Assembly (NCBI GenBank): GCA_016717005.1 | Contig: JADJUF010000008.1 | Location: 325,501-389,500, forward strand | Length of the DNA: 64,000 nucleotides | Source: Myxococcales bacterium | Lineage (GTDB): Bacteria; Myxococcota_A; Polyangia; Haliangiales; Haliangiaceae | Direction of reading: 5' to 3' | Part shown: positions 46,663 to 58,106 of the stretch, piece after piece | Numbering within the stretch: position 1 is the first letter of the stretch | Layout of the letters: the number at the start of each line of letters is the position of its first letter | The notes under the pieces: generated by a model | What the model was told of the DNA's origin: nothing | The model's input: the letters and a program-made list of their open reading frames with translations, nothing else | The model's database searches: none | Made by a program: the position numbers and the translations under genes

Positions 46663-46884
46663 GTGAGCAAAGAAGAGCTAGTTCATCTCGAGGGCGAAGT
46701 CGTCCTCATCGCCAAGGGCGGCAACTTCCGGGTCAAGCTCGACGCGGGCGGCCACGAGGTGCTCGCCAAGCTGGCCGGCAAGGTCCGGCGCCACCGCATC
46801 CGCGTCGTCCTCGGGGATCGCGTCACCGTCGCGGTGTCGCCCTACGACCCGACCCGCGGGTTCATCGTCTACCGGCAGCGCTGA
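46663..46884 (+). CDS. infA: Translation initiation factor IF-1
   Basis: 73 residues from GTG 46663 (ACGAGG upstream). The OB-fold sequence matches IF-1: E-L-V-H-L-E-G-E-V, FRVKLDAGGHEVLAKLAGKV, RRHRIRVVLGDRVTVAVSPYDPTRGFIVYR. It binds the 30S A site with IF-2 and IF-3 during initiation. It stands alone rather than in a ribosomal-protein cluster, as in many Proteobacteria. Its stop codon is the first element of a 76-bp tandem repeat array. Confidence 0.95.
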   Translation: MSKEELVHLEGEVVLIAKGGNFRVKLDAGGHEVLAKLAGKVRRHRIRVVLGDRVTVAVSPYDPTRGFIVYRQR

Positions 46885-46888
46885 TTCG

Positions 46889-47300
46889 GATCTCTGCACC
46901 TGGTGCGTCGCGCGCTGGGTTGAGGGTCCCCGGACCGGGGCCGTGGCATGCGGGCGCCGGTGCTGATCTCTGCACCTGGTGCGTCGCGCGCTGGGTTGAG
47001 GGTCCCCGGACCGGGGCCGTGGCATGCGGGCGCCGGTGCTGATCTCTGCACCTGGTGCGTCGCGCGCTGGGTTGAGGGTCCCCGGACCGGGGCCGTGGCA
47101 TGCGGGCGCCGGTGCTGATCTCTGCACCTGGTGCGTCGCGCGCGAGCGTGAGGGACCCCGGACCGGGGCCGTGGCGTGCGGCGCCGGTGCTGATCTCTGC
47201 ACCCGGTGCGTCGCGCGCGAGCGTGAGGGTCCCCGGACCGGGGCCGTGGCATGCGGGCGCCGGTGCTGATCTCTGCACATGGGTGCGTCGCGCGCGCGGT
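46889..47300. repeat. 76-bp tandem repeat array with two palindromes per unit
   Basis: Six units start at 46889, 46965, 47041, 47117, 47192 and 47268 (period 76, once 75; the last is partial). Each opens GATCTCTGCACCTGGTGCGT. Within a unit GCACC-T-GGTGC and CCCCGG-A-CCGGGG are perfect inverted repeats, so either strand could form two hairpins. There are no unique spacers and no associated cas genes. From here to 47426 no gene is supported. Confidence 0.95.
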
Positions 47301-47412
47301 TGTAAGGTCGGTGACGCGGGTCCCGACTTGCGCGCGGGGGCCGCGGGCACCTGACGGCTCGGCCCGGGCGCTGAGCCCTCGCGCGGCGCCGCGGGCCGCG
47401 GCGCCCGGGTGC

Positions 47413-47418
47413 TATCCT
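47413..47418 (+). promoter_or_regulatory. -10 box TATCCT, 8 nt before ATG 47427
   Basis: TATCCT with a T-rich flank in front of the Hsp70-like operon, at leaderless spacing. It favours ATG 47427 over the in-frame TTG/CTG region upstream. Confidence 0.5.
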
Positions 47419-47426
47419 TTTCGGCG

Positions 47427-49876
<2,450 letters not shown>

Positions 49877-49880
<4 letters not shown>

Positions 49881-50191
49881 TCGACGACGATCCGTTCGCG
49901 ATCCTCGGGGTGCCGATCACGGCGACCACCCGCGAGGTCGAGCGCGAGGCCGCGAAGCTGCTCGGCATGCTCGCGCTGGGCGTCGGCGACGTCGGCACGT
50001 ACGCGAGCCCGGCCGGGCCGCGGCCGCGCACCCCCGACGCGGTGCGCGCCGCGGCCGCGCGCCTGCGCGATCCGCGCCAGCGCCTGCTGGCCGAGCTGGT
50101 GACCGGTGCGCCGGTCGCCCCGGCGTCGCCGACGCCGCCCGTCGACGGCTGGCCCGACGCGCTCCGCCGGACCGGCTGGGGGCCGCGATGA
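49877..50191 (+). CDS. J-domain-like cochaperone lacking HPD
   Basis: 104 residues. DDPFAILGVPITATTREVER resembles helix I-II of a J domain (D-P-F/Y-x-x-L-G-x-x-x-x-A-x-x-x-E-V-x-x-A), and AVRAAAARLRDPRQRLLAEL resembles helix III. The HPD triad that stimulates Hsp70 is absent. The position where it should lie is a Gly/Pro loop, GVGDVGTYASPAGPRPRTPD. It may be a regulatory J-like protein of the adjacent Hsp70. ATGA overlaps join it to both neighbours. Confidence 0.65.
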
Positions 50192-51654
50192 TGCGCATGA
50201 TCTACATCGCGCTCACCCGCCTGCGCGCGTCGTTGTGGCGCGCGCGTCGGCTCGACCGCGGCCACTTCGTGGCGTGGTCGCTGGCGATCGCGGCGGTCGA
50301 GGTCCTGTTCACCTGGGCGATCGGTTCGGTCGTGGTCGGGCTGGTGTGGATCGGCGCGCCGATCGTCGCGCTGGTGCTGGCGGCGCTGATGGCGTGGCTG
50401 GTCGTGCCGCACTGGCTGATCGAGGGGATCGCCATCCCGCGCGGGTGGCCCCGGGTGGCCTGGTACCTCAGCGCCACCGACCCGCGCGGCGACGGCGACG
50501 CCGGGCGCGCGATCGTGACCGCGCGCGCGATCGTCCGGGCCGGCGCGCCGGCGCCCGCGGTCGCGTGGCTGGCCGCGCGCCTGCCCGCTCGGCTCGACGC
50601 GCGTGGCGTGGTCGCGCACGGGCTGATCGCCCACGGCCGCGGCGCTCGCGACGACGCCCGCCGGCTGCTCCGCAGCGTCGCCGAGCTGGGCGATCCGAGC
50701 GCGGCGCCGCGCGACGCCGCCGGCGAGTGGCTCGCGGTCGACGCCGCCGAGCGCGGCGCCTGGCTCGAGCTGGCCGTCGACGCGACCAGCGCGGCGTGGC
50801 CGGCGACCCCGCTGCGGATCCTGCTCGAGGGCGTGGCCCTGCGCGCGGTCGGCAGCGCCGCGGGGCCGTCGGTCGTCGGGCTGTGGCTGCGCTGGCTGGT
50901 GGCGCCCGCGCGGCGCGCCACCTGGGCCCTGGTGCGACGCCCGCCCGCGGTGACCTCGCCGAGCGCCCGCGCGACCACCGCCACCGTCGACGCCAGCGAC
51001 AACGGCGCGCCCGTCGACGCCCACGGCGCCGCCCTCGCCGCCTACGGCCGCGCGCTCGGGCAGCGCAGCCCCGCCGCGTGCTCGGCCGCGGTGACCGCGT
51101 GGAGCGCGGTGCTCGACGCCCCGACCTGGCTCGACGATCAGGCCGCGCGCGCGATCGCGCTCGGGCTCGACCCGACGTCGGCGCGCGCGACCGCGGCCGC
51201 CGCCCGCGATCAGCTCACCGGCCACCTCGTCGAGCTCGTGCTCGCCACCGGCGCGCCGCTGCCGGTCGCCGACGGCGGGCTGGCCGCGGCGGTGCGCACC
51301 GTGGCCCGCGGCCGCCTGCTCGCCGGGCTCGAGCTGACCTTCGGGCGCCTGCGCGGGCGGGTCGGCGCGACCGAGGCGCTCGCGGCCATCGACGAGTGGC
51401 GCGAGTTCCTGGCGCTGCGCGACGCGTACCTGACCGCGGTCGCGCCCGGCGGCGTCGAGCTCGAGCGGGTCGCGTACCCCCACGCCGACAACGCGCTCGG
51501 CGACTTCACGGTGTGGCTGTGGAACAAGCGCGGCGAGCACGTCATCTCCCACGCGATCACGTCGTGGCTGTACGCGCGCGCGGCGGTCGTCGGCGACGCC
51601 GCGGCGGTCGAGCTCCACGGCCGCAACCGCGCGCTGACCGTGCCCGCGGCCTGA
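50188..51654 (+). CDS. Membrane protein of the Hsp70-like operon
   Basis: 488 residues from ATG 50188, overlapping the J-like gene by 4 bp. Two hydrophobic segments (about residues 29-75, VAWSLAIAAVEVLFTWAIGS and VGLVWIGAPIVALVLAALMA) anchor the N-terminus. The remainder is a large Ala/Arg-rich helical cytoplasmic or periplasmic domain with TPR-like spacing (ARAIVRAGAPAPAVAWLAAR, RRLLRSVAELGDP) and a conserved-looking end GDFTVWLWNKRGEHVISHAI. No family is recognised. The coupling suggests it recruits the Hsp70/J pair to the membrane. Confidence 0.65.
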   Translation: MMRMIYIALTRLRASLWRARRLDRGHFVAWSLAIAAVEVLFTWAIGSVVVGLVWIGAPIVALVLAALMAWLVVPHWLIEGIAIPRGWPRVAWYLSATDPRGDGDAGRAIVTARAIVRAGAPAPAVAWLAARLPARLDARGVVAHGLIAHGRGARDDARRLLRSVAELGDPSAAPRDAAGEWLAVDAAERGAWLELAVDATSAAWPATPLRILLEGVALRAVGSAAGPSVVGLWLRWLVAPARRATWALVRRPPAVTSPSARATTATVDASDNGAPVDAHGAALAAYGRALGQRSPAACSAAVTAWSAVLDAPTWLDDQAARAIALGLDPTSARATAAAARDQLTGHLVELVLATGAPLPVADGGLAAAVRTVARGRLLAGLELTFGRLRGRVGATEALAAIDEWREFLALRDAYLTAVAPGGVELERVAYPHADNALGDFTVWLWNKRGEHVISHAITSWLYARAAVVGDAAAVELHGRNRALTVPAA

Positions 51655-51657
51655 TCC

Positions 51658-51862
51658 CGAAACCGGACCAGGAACCGAAGCCGGAACCGAAACCGGAGCC
51701 GGAGCCGAACCCGGACCCGGACCCGGAGCGGAGTCGGAACCGGAGCCGGACCCGGACCCGGAACCGGAGCCGGAACCGGACCCGGAACCGGACCCGGAGC
51801 CGGAACCGGAGTCGGAACCGGAGCCGGAACCGGAGCCGCACCCCGAACCGCCGGCGCCAGAA
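51658..51862. repeat. Hexanucleotide (CCGGAN)n array after the membrane-protein gene
   Basis: About 34 hexamers, CCGGAA, CCGGAG, CCGGAC, begin 4 nt after the TGA and run almost to the convergent cysteine-desulfurase stop. Same sequence family as the arrays at 17.7, 61.6 and 62.5 kb. Confidence 0.95.
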
Positions 51863-51874
51863 CCGGCCCCGGCG

Positions 51875-53008
51875 TCAGCCCGCCGCGCGGGCGCGCGCGA
51901 CCAGCGTCGGCAACAGCGCCGCGACCGCGTCGACCTCGGCGTCGGTCGTGCTCGGCCCCAGCGACAGCCGCAGGCCGCCGCGCGCGGCCTCGGGATCGAG
52001 CCCGAGCGCCAGCAGTACCGGCGACGGCGCCACCGAGCCCGAGCTGCAGGCGGCGCCGGCCGAGGCGTCGACCCCGGCCAGGTCGAGCGCCATCACCAGC
52101 GTCTCGCCGCGGACGCCGTCGAACCGCGCGTTGACCGTGTGGCCGGTCCGGACCGCGCCGGCGCCGTGGACGTGCGCGCCCGGGATCGCCCGGATCGCCG
52201 CCTCGAGCCGCGCCGCGCGCGCGGGCACCGCCGCGGCCTCCACCAGGTCGACCGCCGCCGCGGCCGCGCCGAAGCCGATCGCGCCCAGCAGGTTCTCGGT
52301 GCCGGGTCGACGGCCGCGCTCCTGGTGACCGCCCGGGTGCGGCGGCGCCAGGGTGACGCCGGGCGCGGTCCACAGCGCGCCCACGCCGGCCGGGCCGCCG
52401 AGCTTGTGGCTCGACAGCGCCACGGCGTCGGCGACCGCGGCGATCGGGCCGAGCTCGACGCGCCCGGCTGCGGCGATCGCGTCGACCACCACCCGGGCGC
52501 CGACGGCCCGCGCCGCCGGCGCCAGCGCGGGGATGTCGGCGATCGTCCCGAGCTCGTGGTTGGCCGCGGCCAGCGCGACGATCGCCGGCCGGTGGGCCAG
52601 CGCGTCGGCCCACGACGCCGGGTCGATGAGGCCCTCGGCGTCGACCGCGATCACGTGGACCCGCCAGCCGCGCTCAGCCAGCGCGGCCGCGGCGCCGTGG
52701 ACGGCCGGATGTTCGCTCGCCACCAGCGCGACGCCGCGGGCCGGCGCCGCGCCCGCGGCCAGGCCGATCAGGGCCGCGAACAGGGCCTCGGTCCCGCCGC
52801 TCGTGAACACGACTCGATCGATCGGATCGGTGTCGTCACCGAGGAGCCCTGCGACCTGGCGCCGCGCGCGCTCGAGGAGCGCGCGGGCCCGGCGGCCCCG
52901 GGTGTGGATCGAGGACGGGTTGCCAAACTCGTCGAGCGCCGCCGTCATCGCCGCCCGGGCCACGCCATGGAGCGGGGCGCCAGCGTTGTGGTCGAGATAA
53001 ATCCGCAT
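51875..53008 (-). CDS. NifS/IscS-type cysteine desulfurase
   Basis: 377 residues from ATG 53008 (MRIYLDHNAGAPLH). Class V aminotransferase fold: VVFTSGGTEA near residue 70, AANHELGT, VVVDAIAAAG (the Asp for the PLP ring), ALSSHKLGGPAGVG with the PLP Lys, GGHQERGRRPGTENL and the active Cys in AGAACSSGS. It releases sulfur from cysteine for Fe-S clusters or thiolated tRNA. In the usual VDAxQ the Gln is Ala here. No isc/suf/mnm genes are adjacent, so the recipient is unclear. Confidence 0.9.
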   Translation of the reverse strand: MRIYLDHNAGAPLHGVARAAMTAALDEFGNPSSIHTRGRRARALLERARRQVAGLLGDDTDPIDRVVFTSGGTEALFAALIGLAAGAAPARGVALVASEHPAVHGAAAALAERGWRVHVIAVDAEGLIDPASWADALAHRPAIVALAAANHELGTIADIPALAPAARAVGARVVVDAIAAAGRVELGPIAAVADAVALSSHKLGGPAGVGALWTAPGVTLAPPHPGGHQERGRRPGTENLLGAIGFGAAAAAVDLVEAAAVPARAARLEAAIRAIPGAHVHGAGAVRTGHTVNARFDGVRGETLVMALDLAGVDASAGAACSSGSVAPSPVLLALGLDPEAARGGLRLSLGPSTTDAEVDAVAALLPTLVARARAAG

Positions 53009-53110
53009 GGGGGTTCGTTGACACCGGTGCGCGGGTGCCGACATGATCGGTCCGTCGCTGGGTCGGGGTCGTCGCCGAGACGATCGCGCATCTCGGCCGA
53101 CGGATCCATC

Positions 53111-55420
53111 GTGGCCGACGACGCCGGAGCATTGCTAGTCCGCGCGGGTCTCATCGCAGACCAGGCGCTCGCGAGCGCGCGCACGGCCCAGCGCCACAGC
53201 GGCGGCACGCTGGGCGAGCACCTCGTCGCCACGGGCGCGGTCAGCGACGAGGGCCTCACCGAGTTCTACCGCAGCCGGCTCATGGTCCCGCAGGTCAGCC
53301 CGTCGACCCTGGCCAAGCTGTCGACGGCCGTGGTCGCGCTCTTGCCGGCCGACATGGCGGTCGAGTTCCGGGTCATGCCGGTCAGCATCGACAAGGACGG
53401 CAACCTGACCGTCGCGATGTCGGACCCGAGCGACCGCCACGCCGTCGACGAGATCGGGTTCTTCACCGGCAAGTACGTGGTCCGCGCGGTCGCGACCCAG
53501 ATGCAGATCGCGTGGTGCCTGGCCCACTACTACGACTACGTCACCGAGCTAGCGGAGCGCCTGATGCAGCCGGTGGCGACGGCGCTGGCCAGCCGCGCGG
53601 CGCCCGCGCCGGCCGCGCCGCAGCCGACCCGGACCAAGGGCGACACCGCCAAGGTCGACGCCGCGCGCCACCGGGTGCTGGTCCCGGCCACCACGCCGCC
53701 GCCGGTGCCGGACCGGCCCGGGCCCGAGTCGCTCGATCGATCGGCCCCGGCCCCGGCCCCCGCGCCCGAGCCCGTCACGATCGAGATGGAGTCGGACGAG
53801 CCCGACGACGGCGCGTTCGCGCCCGAGCAGCCGCTGGCCCCGCCGCCGCCGCGCATGTCGGCCCCGGCCCCCGCGGTCGCGCTCGCGGCCGACGCCTTCG
53901 GCGGCAGCCCGACGGTGGTGGTCAGCGCCGAGGCCAGCCGCCCGCAGCGGAGCCGCCCGGCTGCGCCCGATCCGCCCGAGCTGGCGGCGCGCTCCGGCGA
54001 GGTCACCGGCCACGGCCGCGACGGCCGCGTCGACGTCCCGTCGATCACGGTCGAGATCAACCTCGGCGAGGAGCCCGAGCTCGAGGCCGCGGTCATCGCG
54101 CTCGATCGCCGACGCGCGTCCTCGCCGCCGCCGGTCATGGTCGTCAGCGCCGGCGAGGTGTCCGAGGCGACGCCGCTCGCGGATCGCGAGGAGGTCGCGA
54201 TCATCCACGACACCCTCGTCGACACCGAGTCGGCGCCGATCCTGCTCGAGCACTTCCGCCGCGGCGAGGCCCCGCCCGACGAGGCCCCGGCCGCGCCCGA
54301 GGCCACCACCGACGAGCCGTCGGGGCCGATCCTGTTGCTCGAGCGCAAGAAGGGCCTGGCCCCGCGGCGCGACAAGCACACCGTGCTGGGCATCGGCCTG
54401 CTCGGGCCGATCCCGCGCTCGACCGAGCCGCCGCCGCTCGGGCCGCGCTCACCGACGCTGCCACCGCCGATGGGCGACGAGCTGGCCGAGGCGGTGCCGC
54501 AGGTGGTGACCGACGAGGAGGCCGCCACCCGCCGGCTCGAGGTCGAGCCGCGCGCGCCCGACGTCGACGCCGGCTGGGACGACGACACCGTCCAGACCTT
54601 CGGCCCGCCGGGCACCACCATCCCGCCGCCGTACCTGGGCGCCGCGGAGCTGATCGAGGACGCGCCCTCAGGCCAGATCCCGCTGACCACCGCCGACGCC
54701 GACTCGGCGCCGATCGCGGCCGCGCGCCCGGTCGCCCCGGCGCCGGCTCACCGGCTCGAGGCCCTGCGCCCGGTCGCCCCGAGGCTCGAGGCCCTGCGCC
54801 CGGTCGTCCCGAGGCCCACGCCTCAGGGCGAGCCCACGCCCGAGGGCGAGCCCGCGCCCGAGGTCGAGCCGCCCCGGTCGGCGGCCGCGGCCCGCCGCCG
54901 ATCGATCGCGCCCCCGCCCGACCCGGCCGCGCTGGCCCGGCAGCTCGAGGAGGCGTCGCTGGCGCTGGTCGATCTGCTCCGGAGCTTCGACGCCGCGACC
55001 ACGCGCGATCACGTGATCGCGATGCTGATCGACTTCGTCGCGTCGTCGCACCACCGGGTCGCGTTCCTGGCCGCCAAGGGCCGCGAGCTCAGTGCGTTCA
55101 TGCAGGTGCCGGCGCCGCTGCCCGGCGCCGAGATGGCCCGGCTCGACCTGACCACGCCGTCGACGTTCCAGGACGTGGTCGGCACGCGCCTGCCCTACCG
55201 CGGGCCGATCGGCGACGCCGCCAGCCGCGGCCTCGTCAAGGCGATGTTCGGCTCCCCCACCGACGACATCCTGGCGGTGCCCGTGGCGGTGCGCGACCGC
55301 GTCGTCGGCGTCATCTACGCCGACGGCCGCTACCGCCACTCGTACGACGAACACGTCACCGTCGGCGGCCGCGCCGCCGGCCTCGCGCTCGAGCGCATCC
55401 TCAAGGGCAAGCGGCACTGA
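53111..55420 (+). CDS. MshEN-domain protein with C-terminal GAF-like domain
   Basis: 769 residues from GTG 53111. Residues 1-145 match the GspE/PilB N-terminal (MshEN) domain: LLVRAGLIADQALASARTAQ, GGTLGEHLVATGAVSDEGL, LLPADMAVEFRVMPVSIDKD and VAMSDPSDRHAVDEIGFFTG. In other systems such domains bind cyclic-di-GMP. A 460-residue disordered Pro/Glu/Ala linker follows. The last 150 residues (RSFDAATTRDHVIAMLIDFV...DDILAVPVAVRDRVVGVIYADGR) look like a GAF domain. No ATPase motor is present, so it is a sensor/adaptor, not a secretion ATPase. The stop is part of the next repeat array. Confidence 0.75.
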   Translation: MADDAGALLVRAGLIADQALASARTAQRHSGGTLGEHLVATGAVSDEGLTEFYRSRLMVPQVSPSTLAKLSTAVVALLPADMAVEFRVMPVSIDKDGNLTVAMSDPSDRHAVDEIGFFTGKYVVRAVATQMQIAWCLAHYYDYVTELAERLMQPVATALASRAAPAPAAPQPTRTKGDTAKVDAARHRVLVPATTPPPVPDRPGPESLDRSAPAPAPAPEPVTIEMESDEPDDGAFAPEQPLAPPPPRMSAPAPAVALAADAFGGSPTVVVSAEASRPQRSRPAAPDPPELAARSGEVTGHGRDGRVDVPSITVEINLGEEPELEAAVIALDRRRASSPPPVMVVSAGEVSEATPLADREEVAIIHDTLVDTESAPILLEHFRRGEAPPDEAPAAPEATTDEPSGPILLLERKKGLAPRRDKHTVLGIGLLGPIPRSTEPPPLGPRSPTLPPPMGDELAEAVPQVVTDEEAATRRLEVEPRAPDVDAGWDDDTVQTFGPPGTTIPPPYLGAAELIEDAPSGQIPLTTADADSAPIAAARPVAPAPAHRLEALRPVAPRLEALRPVVPRPTPQGEPTPEGEPAPEVEPPRSAAAARRRSIAPPPDPAALARQLEEASLALVDLLRSFDAATTRDHVIAMLIDFVASSHHRVAFLAAKGRELSAFMQVPAPLPGAEMARLDLTTPSTFQDVVGTRLPYRGPIGDAASRGLVKAMFGSPTDDILAVPVAVRDRVVGVIYADGRYRHSYDEHVTVGGRAAGLALERILKGKRH

Positions 55421-56060
55421 GTTTCCAGGGAGGCCTGTCGCCAGGTCGCCAGCCCCGACGCCCGGCGCACGCCCGGCGCATGGACCGGTGCTCGACCGAA
55501 AGCTGACAAGGTCTGCACTGAGTTTCCAGGGAGGCCTGTCGCCAGGCCTCCCCTCGTCGGGGGCAAGCCCCGACGAGCCTCCCCTCCGAGACGCGAAACG
55601 CCCGGCGCATGGACCGGTGCTCGACCGAAAGCTGACAAGGTCTGCACTGAGTTTCCAGGGAGGCCTGTCGCCAGGCCTCCCCTCGTCGGGGGCAAGCCCC
55701 GACGAGCCTCCCCTCCGAGACCGAAACGCCGATGGACCGGGCTCGACCGAAAGCGACAAGGTCGCCGAGTTTCAGGAGGCCTGTGCCTCCCTCGGGGGAG
55801 CCCCGACGAGCCTCCCCTCCGAGACGCGAAACGTCCGGCGCATGGACCGGTGCTCGACCGAAAGCTGACAAGGTCTGCACTGAGTTTCCAGGGAGGCCTG
55901 TCGCCAGGCCCAGGCAGGTGCAGGGGTGCTCCGAAGTCCGAGGTCTCATCCAGACCAGGTCGGCACCTCGGGGGCAAGCCCCGACAGGGCCCCCAACCAA
56001 GACGCGAGACGCCCGGCGCGTCGACCGGTGCTCGACCGAAAAGAACCTGACAAGCGCTGA
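55417..56060. repeat. Degenerate 100-130-bp array with two 10-bp hairpins per unit
   Basis: Five units begin near 55417, 55517, 55647, 55766 and 55879, with a sixth fragment to about 56060. Each starts with the TGAGTTTCCAGGG that contains the MshEN gene's stop. A full unit has GGGAGGCCTG-tcgc-CAGGCCTCCC (55529-55552) and CTCGTCGGGG-gcaag-CCCCGACGAG (55553-55577 in part), both perfect stems, then CCGGCGCATGGACCGGTGCT. No gene is supported from 55421 to 56118. Confidence 0.9.
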
Positions 56061-56118
56061 GTCCAGCGTCGGCGCCGGAACCGGACCTCGCGTGGAGCGC
56101 GGAGTTCGCGCCGCGCGG

Positions 56119-56760
56119 TCAGCGTCGCCGCGCCCGGGCGGTCGCGATCCAGTGGGCGTCGTGGGCGGCGCAGGCGACCTCGACCTCGAGGCCCCAGGCG
56201 TCGGGCACCTCGACGATCGCGGCGTCGGCGCGCGGATCGCGCAGCGCCACCTCGTGAAAGCCGACGTAGCGGCCCAGGTACGGATCGATCGCCTTGTAGA
56301 CCGCCTCCTTGATCGCGAAGGTGCGCACGACCGCGCGCCGCTGCTCGTCGGGGACGAGGTGCGCGAGCGCGGCCTGCTCGGGCGGCGTCAGCACCCGGCG
56401 GCTGATGTCGGTGGCGCGCGGCGCGCGCAGCTCGAGATCGATGCCGATCGTCCAGCCCTGAGCCGGCGCCGCCAGCGCGATCGCCAGCGTGGCCTTGTGG
56501 CTGATCGAGCCGACCACCTCGGGCGGCAGCAGCGGCGCGCCGCGCGGGTCGGCGTCGATCGGGCCCAGCGCCGGCGCCAGGCCCAGCTCGGCGATCGCGG
56601 CTCGGAGCGCGCGGCGCCCGGCCAGGAACTCGCGGGCGCGGCCATCGCGGTAGCGGGCGGCGGCGACGCGCTCGTCGGGGTGGTTGCCATCGACGGCGTC
56701 GTCGACCGCCACCGCCACCGCGCGGCCGTGGGCCAGCTCGAGCGCGAACGGCGCGGTCAC
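56119..56760 (-). CDS. 4'-phosphopantetheinyl transferase (Sfp/EntD type)
   Basis: 213 residues from GTG 56760, overlapping the aroA stop by 4 bp (GTGA). Family motifs: an early R-A-R-E-F-L-A-G-R-R-A-L-R-A-A, GSISHKATLA, the Mg-binding GIDLEL and the signature FAIKEAVYKAIDPYL. It transfers phosphopantetheine from CoA to carrier proteins, either secondary-metabolite synthases or fatty-acid ACP. No PKS/NRPS genes occur in the window, and its place in an amino-acid operon gives no substrate hint. Confidence 0.9.
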   Translation of the reverse strand: MTAPFALELAHGRAVAVAVDDAVDGNHPDERVAAARYRDGRAREFLAGRRALRAAIAELGLAPALGPIDADPRGAPLLPPEVVGSISHKATLAIALAAPAQGWTIGIDLELRAPRATDISRRVLTPPEQAALAHLVPDEQRRAVVRTFAIKEAVYKAIDPYLGRYVGFHEVALRDPRADAAIVEVPDAWGLEVEVACAAHDAHWIATARARRR

Positions 56761-58106
56761 GGCTCGACGCGGAGGTCGGCGCCGAGGCTGGTGAGCGCGG
56801 CGACGAAGCCGGGGTACGAGGTGGCGACGTTGTCGGCGTCGTCGATCCGCGACGGCCCGTCGGCGACCAGCGCCAGCACCGTGCCGGCCATCGCGATCCG
56901 GTGATCGCCGGCCGAGTCGACCCGGGCCGCGCGCAGCGTCCGGCGGCCGCGCCCGACCACGACCAGCCCCTCGCCCTGCGCCTCGGCGTCGACGCCGAAC
57001 GCGCGCAGCATCGCGACCGTGGTCGCGATCCGGTCCGACTCCTTGACCTTGAGCTCGCCGGCGTCCTCGATCACCGTCTCGCCCTCGGCCAGCGCCGCGA
57101 CCGCCGCCAGGATCGGGATCTCGTCGATCGCGCGCACGGTCAGCTCGCCGGCGATCCGCGTGGCGCGCAGCGCCGGCGCCGGGCCGCGCACGTCGATCGT
57201 CACGCCGTCCTCGCCCGGGTAGTAGGTCACCGGATCCCGCGTCGGCGCGACCCAGCCCATCGCCGCCAGCGCGTCGAGGAAGCCGGTGCGGGTCGGGTTC
57301 TGGTTGACGCCGACGCAGCTCACGCCGTCGCCGCCCACGCCGGCCACCAGCGCCGCCGCCAGGATGAACGCCGCCGAGCTGGGATCGCCGGGCACGGTGA
57401 TCTGATCGATCGCCAGCGCGCCGTCCCAGCCGCCGGCGTGGACCTCGACCTCGCGATCGCGCACGCGGATCGGCGCGCCCATCGCGGTCAGCAGGTGCTC
57501 GGAGTGATCGCGCGAGCGCCACGGCTCGCGCACGCGGGTGGTGCCGTCGGCGCACAGGCCCGCCAGCACCAGCGCGGTCTTGACCTGCGCCGACGCGATC
57601 GCCAGCGCGTGGTCGCAGCCGCGCAGGCGCTCGGCGCAGGCCGCGATCGTCAGCGGCGGGCTCACGTCGACGCCGCCGGCGCGGCCGGTGATGTGCGCGC
57701 CCATGGCGCGCAGCGGCGCGATCACCCGGGCCATCGGCCGGCGCGACAGCGACTCGTCGCCGAACAGCTCGCTGGCGAACGGCTGCCCGGCCAGCAGCCC
57801 GGTCAGGAGCCGGATCGTCGTGCCCGAGTTGCCGCAGTCGATCGGCGCTGGCGGCGCGTGCAGGTGGCGCAGCCCCGGGCCGCGCACGATCAGCGCGTCG
57901 CCGACCCGCTCGGTGGTCGCGCCGAGCGCGATGATCGCGCGGGCGGTGCGGCCGTTGTCGGCGCCGCCGCCGAGGCCGCGGATCCGCACCCGCGTCCGCG
58001 CCAGCGCCGAGAACAAGAGCGCGCGGTGGCCGACCGACTTGTCGCCGGGCGCGGTGACCTGCCCCGCGAGGGGGCGGCCGGTGGGCGTGACGACGAAGGC
58101 GGTCAT
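56757..58106 (-). CDS. aroA: 3-phosphoshikimate 1-carboxyvinyltransferase (EPSP synthase)
   Basis: 449 residues, with the classical motifs: PGDKSVGHRALLFSAL at the N-terminus, GNSGTTIRLLTGLLAG, GDESLSRRPM, SAQVKTALVLAGLCADG, and RAIDEIPILAAVAALAEGET plus KVKESDRIATT in the C-terminal half. It joins shikimate-3-phosphate and PEP in aromatic amino acid synthesis. It is sequence class I/II-like, with no obvious insertions. ATGA overlap with the upstream lipoprotein gene and GTGA overlap with the PPTase make it part of a tight operon. Confidence 0.95.
   Translation of the reverse strand: MTAFVVTPTGRPLAGQVTAPGDKSVGHRALLFSALARTRVRIRGLGGGADNGRTARAIIALGATTERVGDALIVRGPGLRHLHAPPAPIDCGNSGTTIRLLTGLLAGQPFASELFGDESLSRRPMARVIAPLRAMGAHITGRAGGVDVSPPLTIAACAERLRGCDHALAIASAQVKTALVLAGLCADGTTRVREPWRSRDHSEHLLTAMGAPIRVRDREVEVHAGGWDGALAIDQITVPGDPSSAAFILAAALVAGVGGDGVSCVGVNQNPTRTGFLDALAAMGWVAPTRDPVTYYPGEDGVTIDVRGPAPALRATRIAGELTVRAIDEIPILAAVAALAEGETVIEDAGELKVKESDRIATTVAMLRAFGVDAEAQGEGLVVVGRGRRTLRAARVDSAGDHRIAMAGTVLALVADGPSRIDDADNVATSYPGFVAALTSLGADLRVEP

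Noticed and set aside
46889..47300. Possible CRISPR array
   Set aside because: The whole 76-bp unit is repeated with no variable spacers, and no cas genes are present.
53111..55420. Type II secretion/pilus ATPase (GspE/PilB)
   Set aside because: The N-terminal MshEN domain matches, but there is no Walker A/B motor; the C-terminus is GAF-like.
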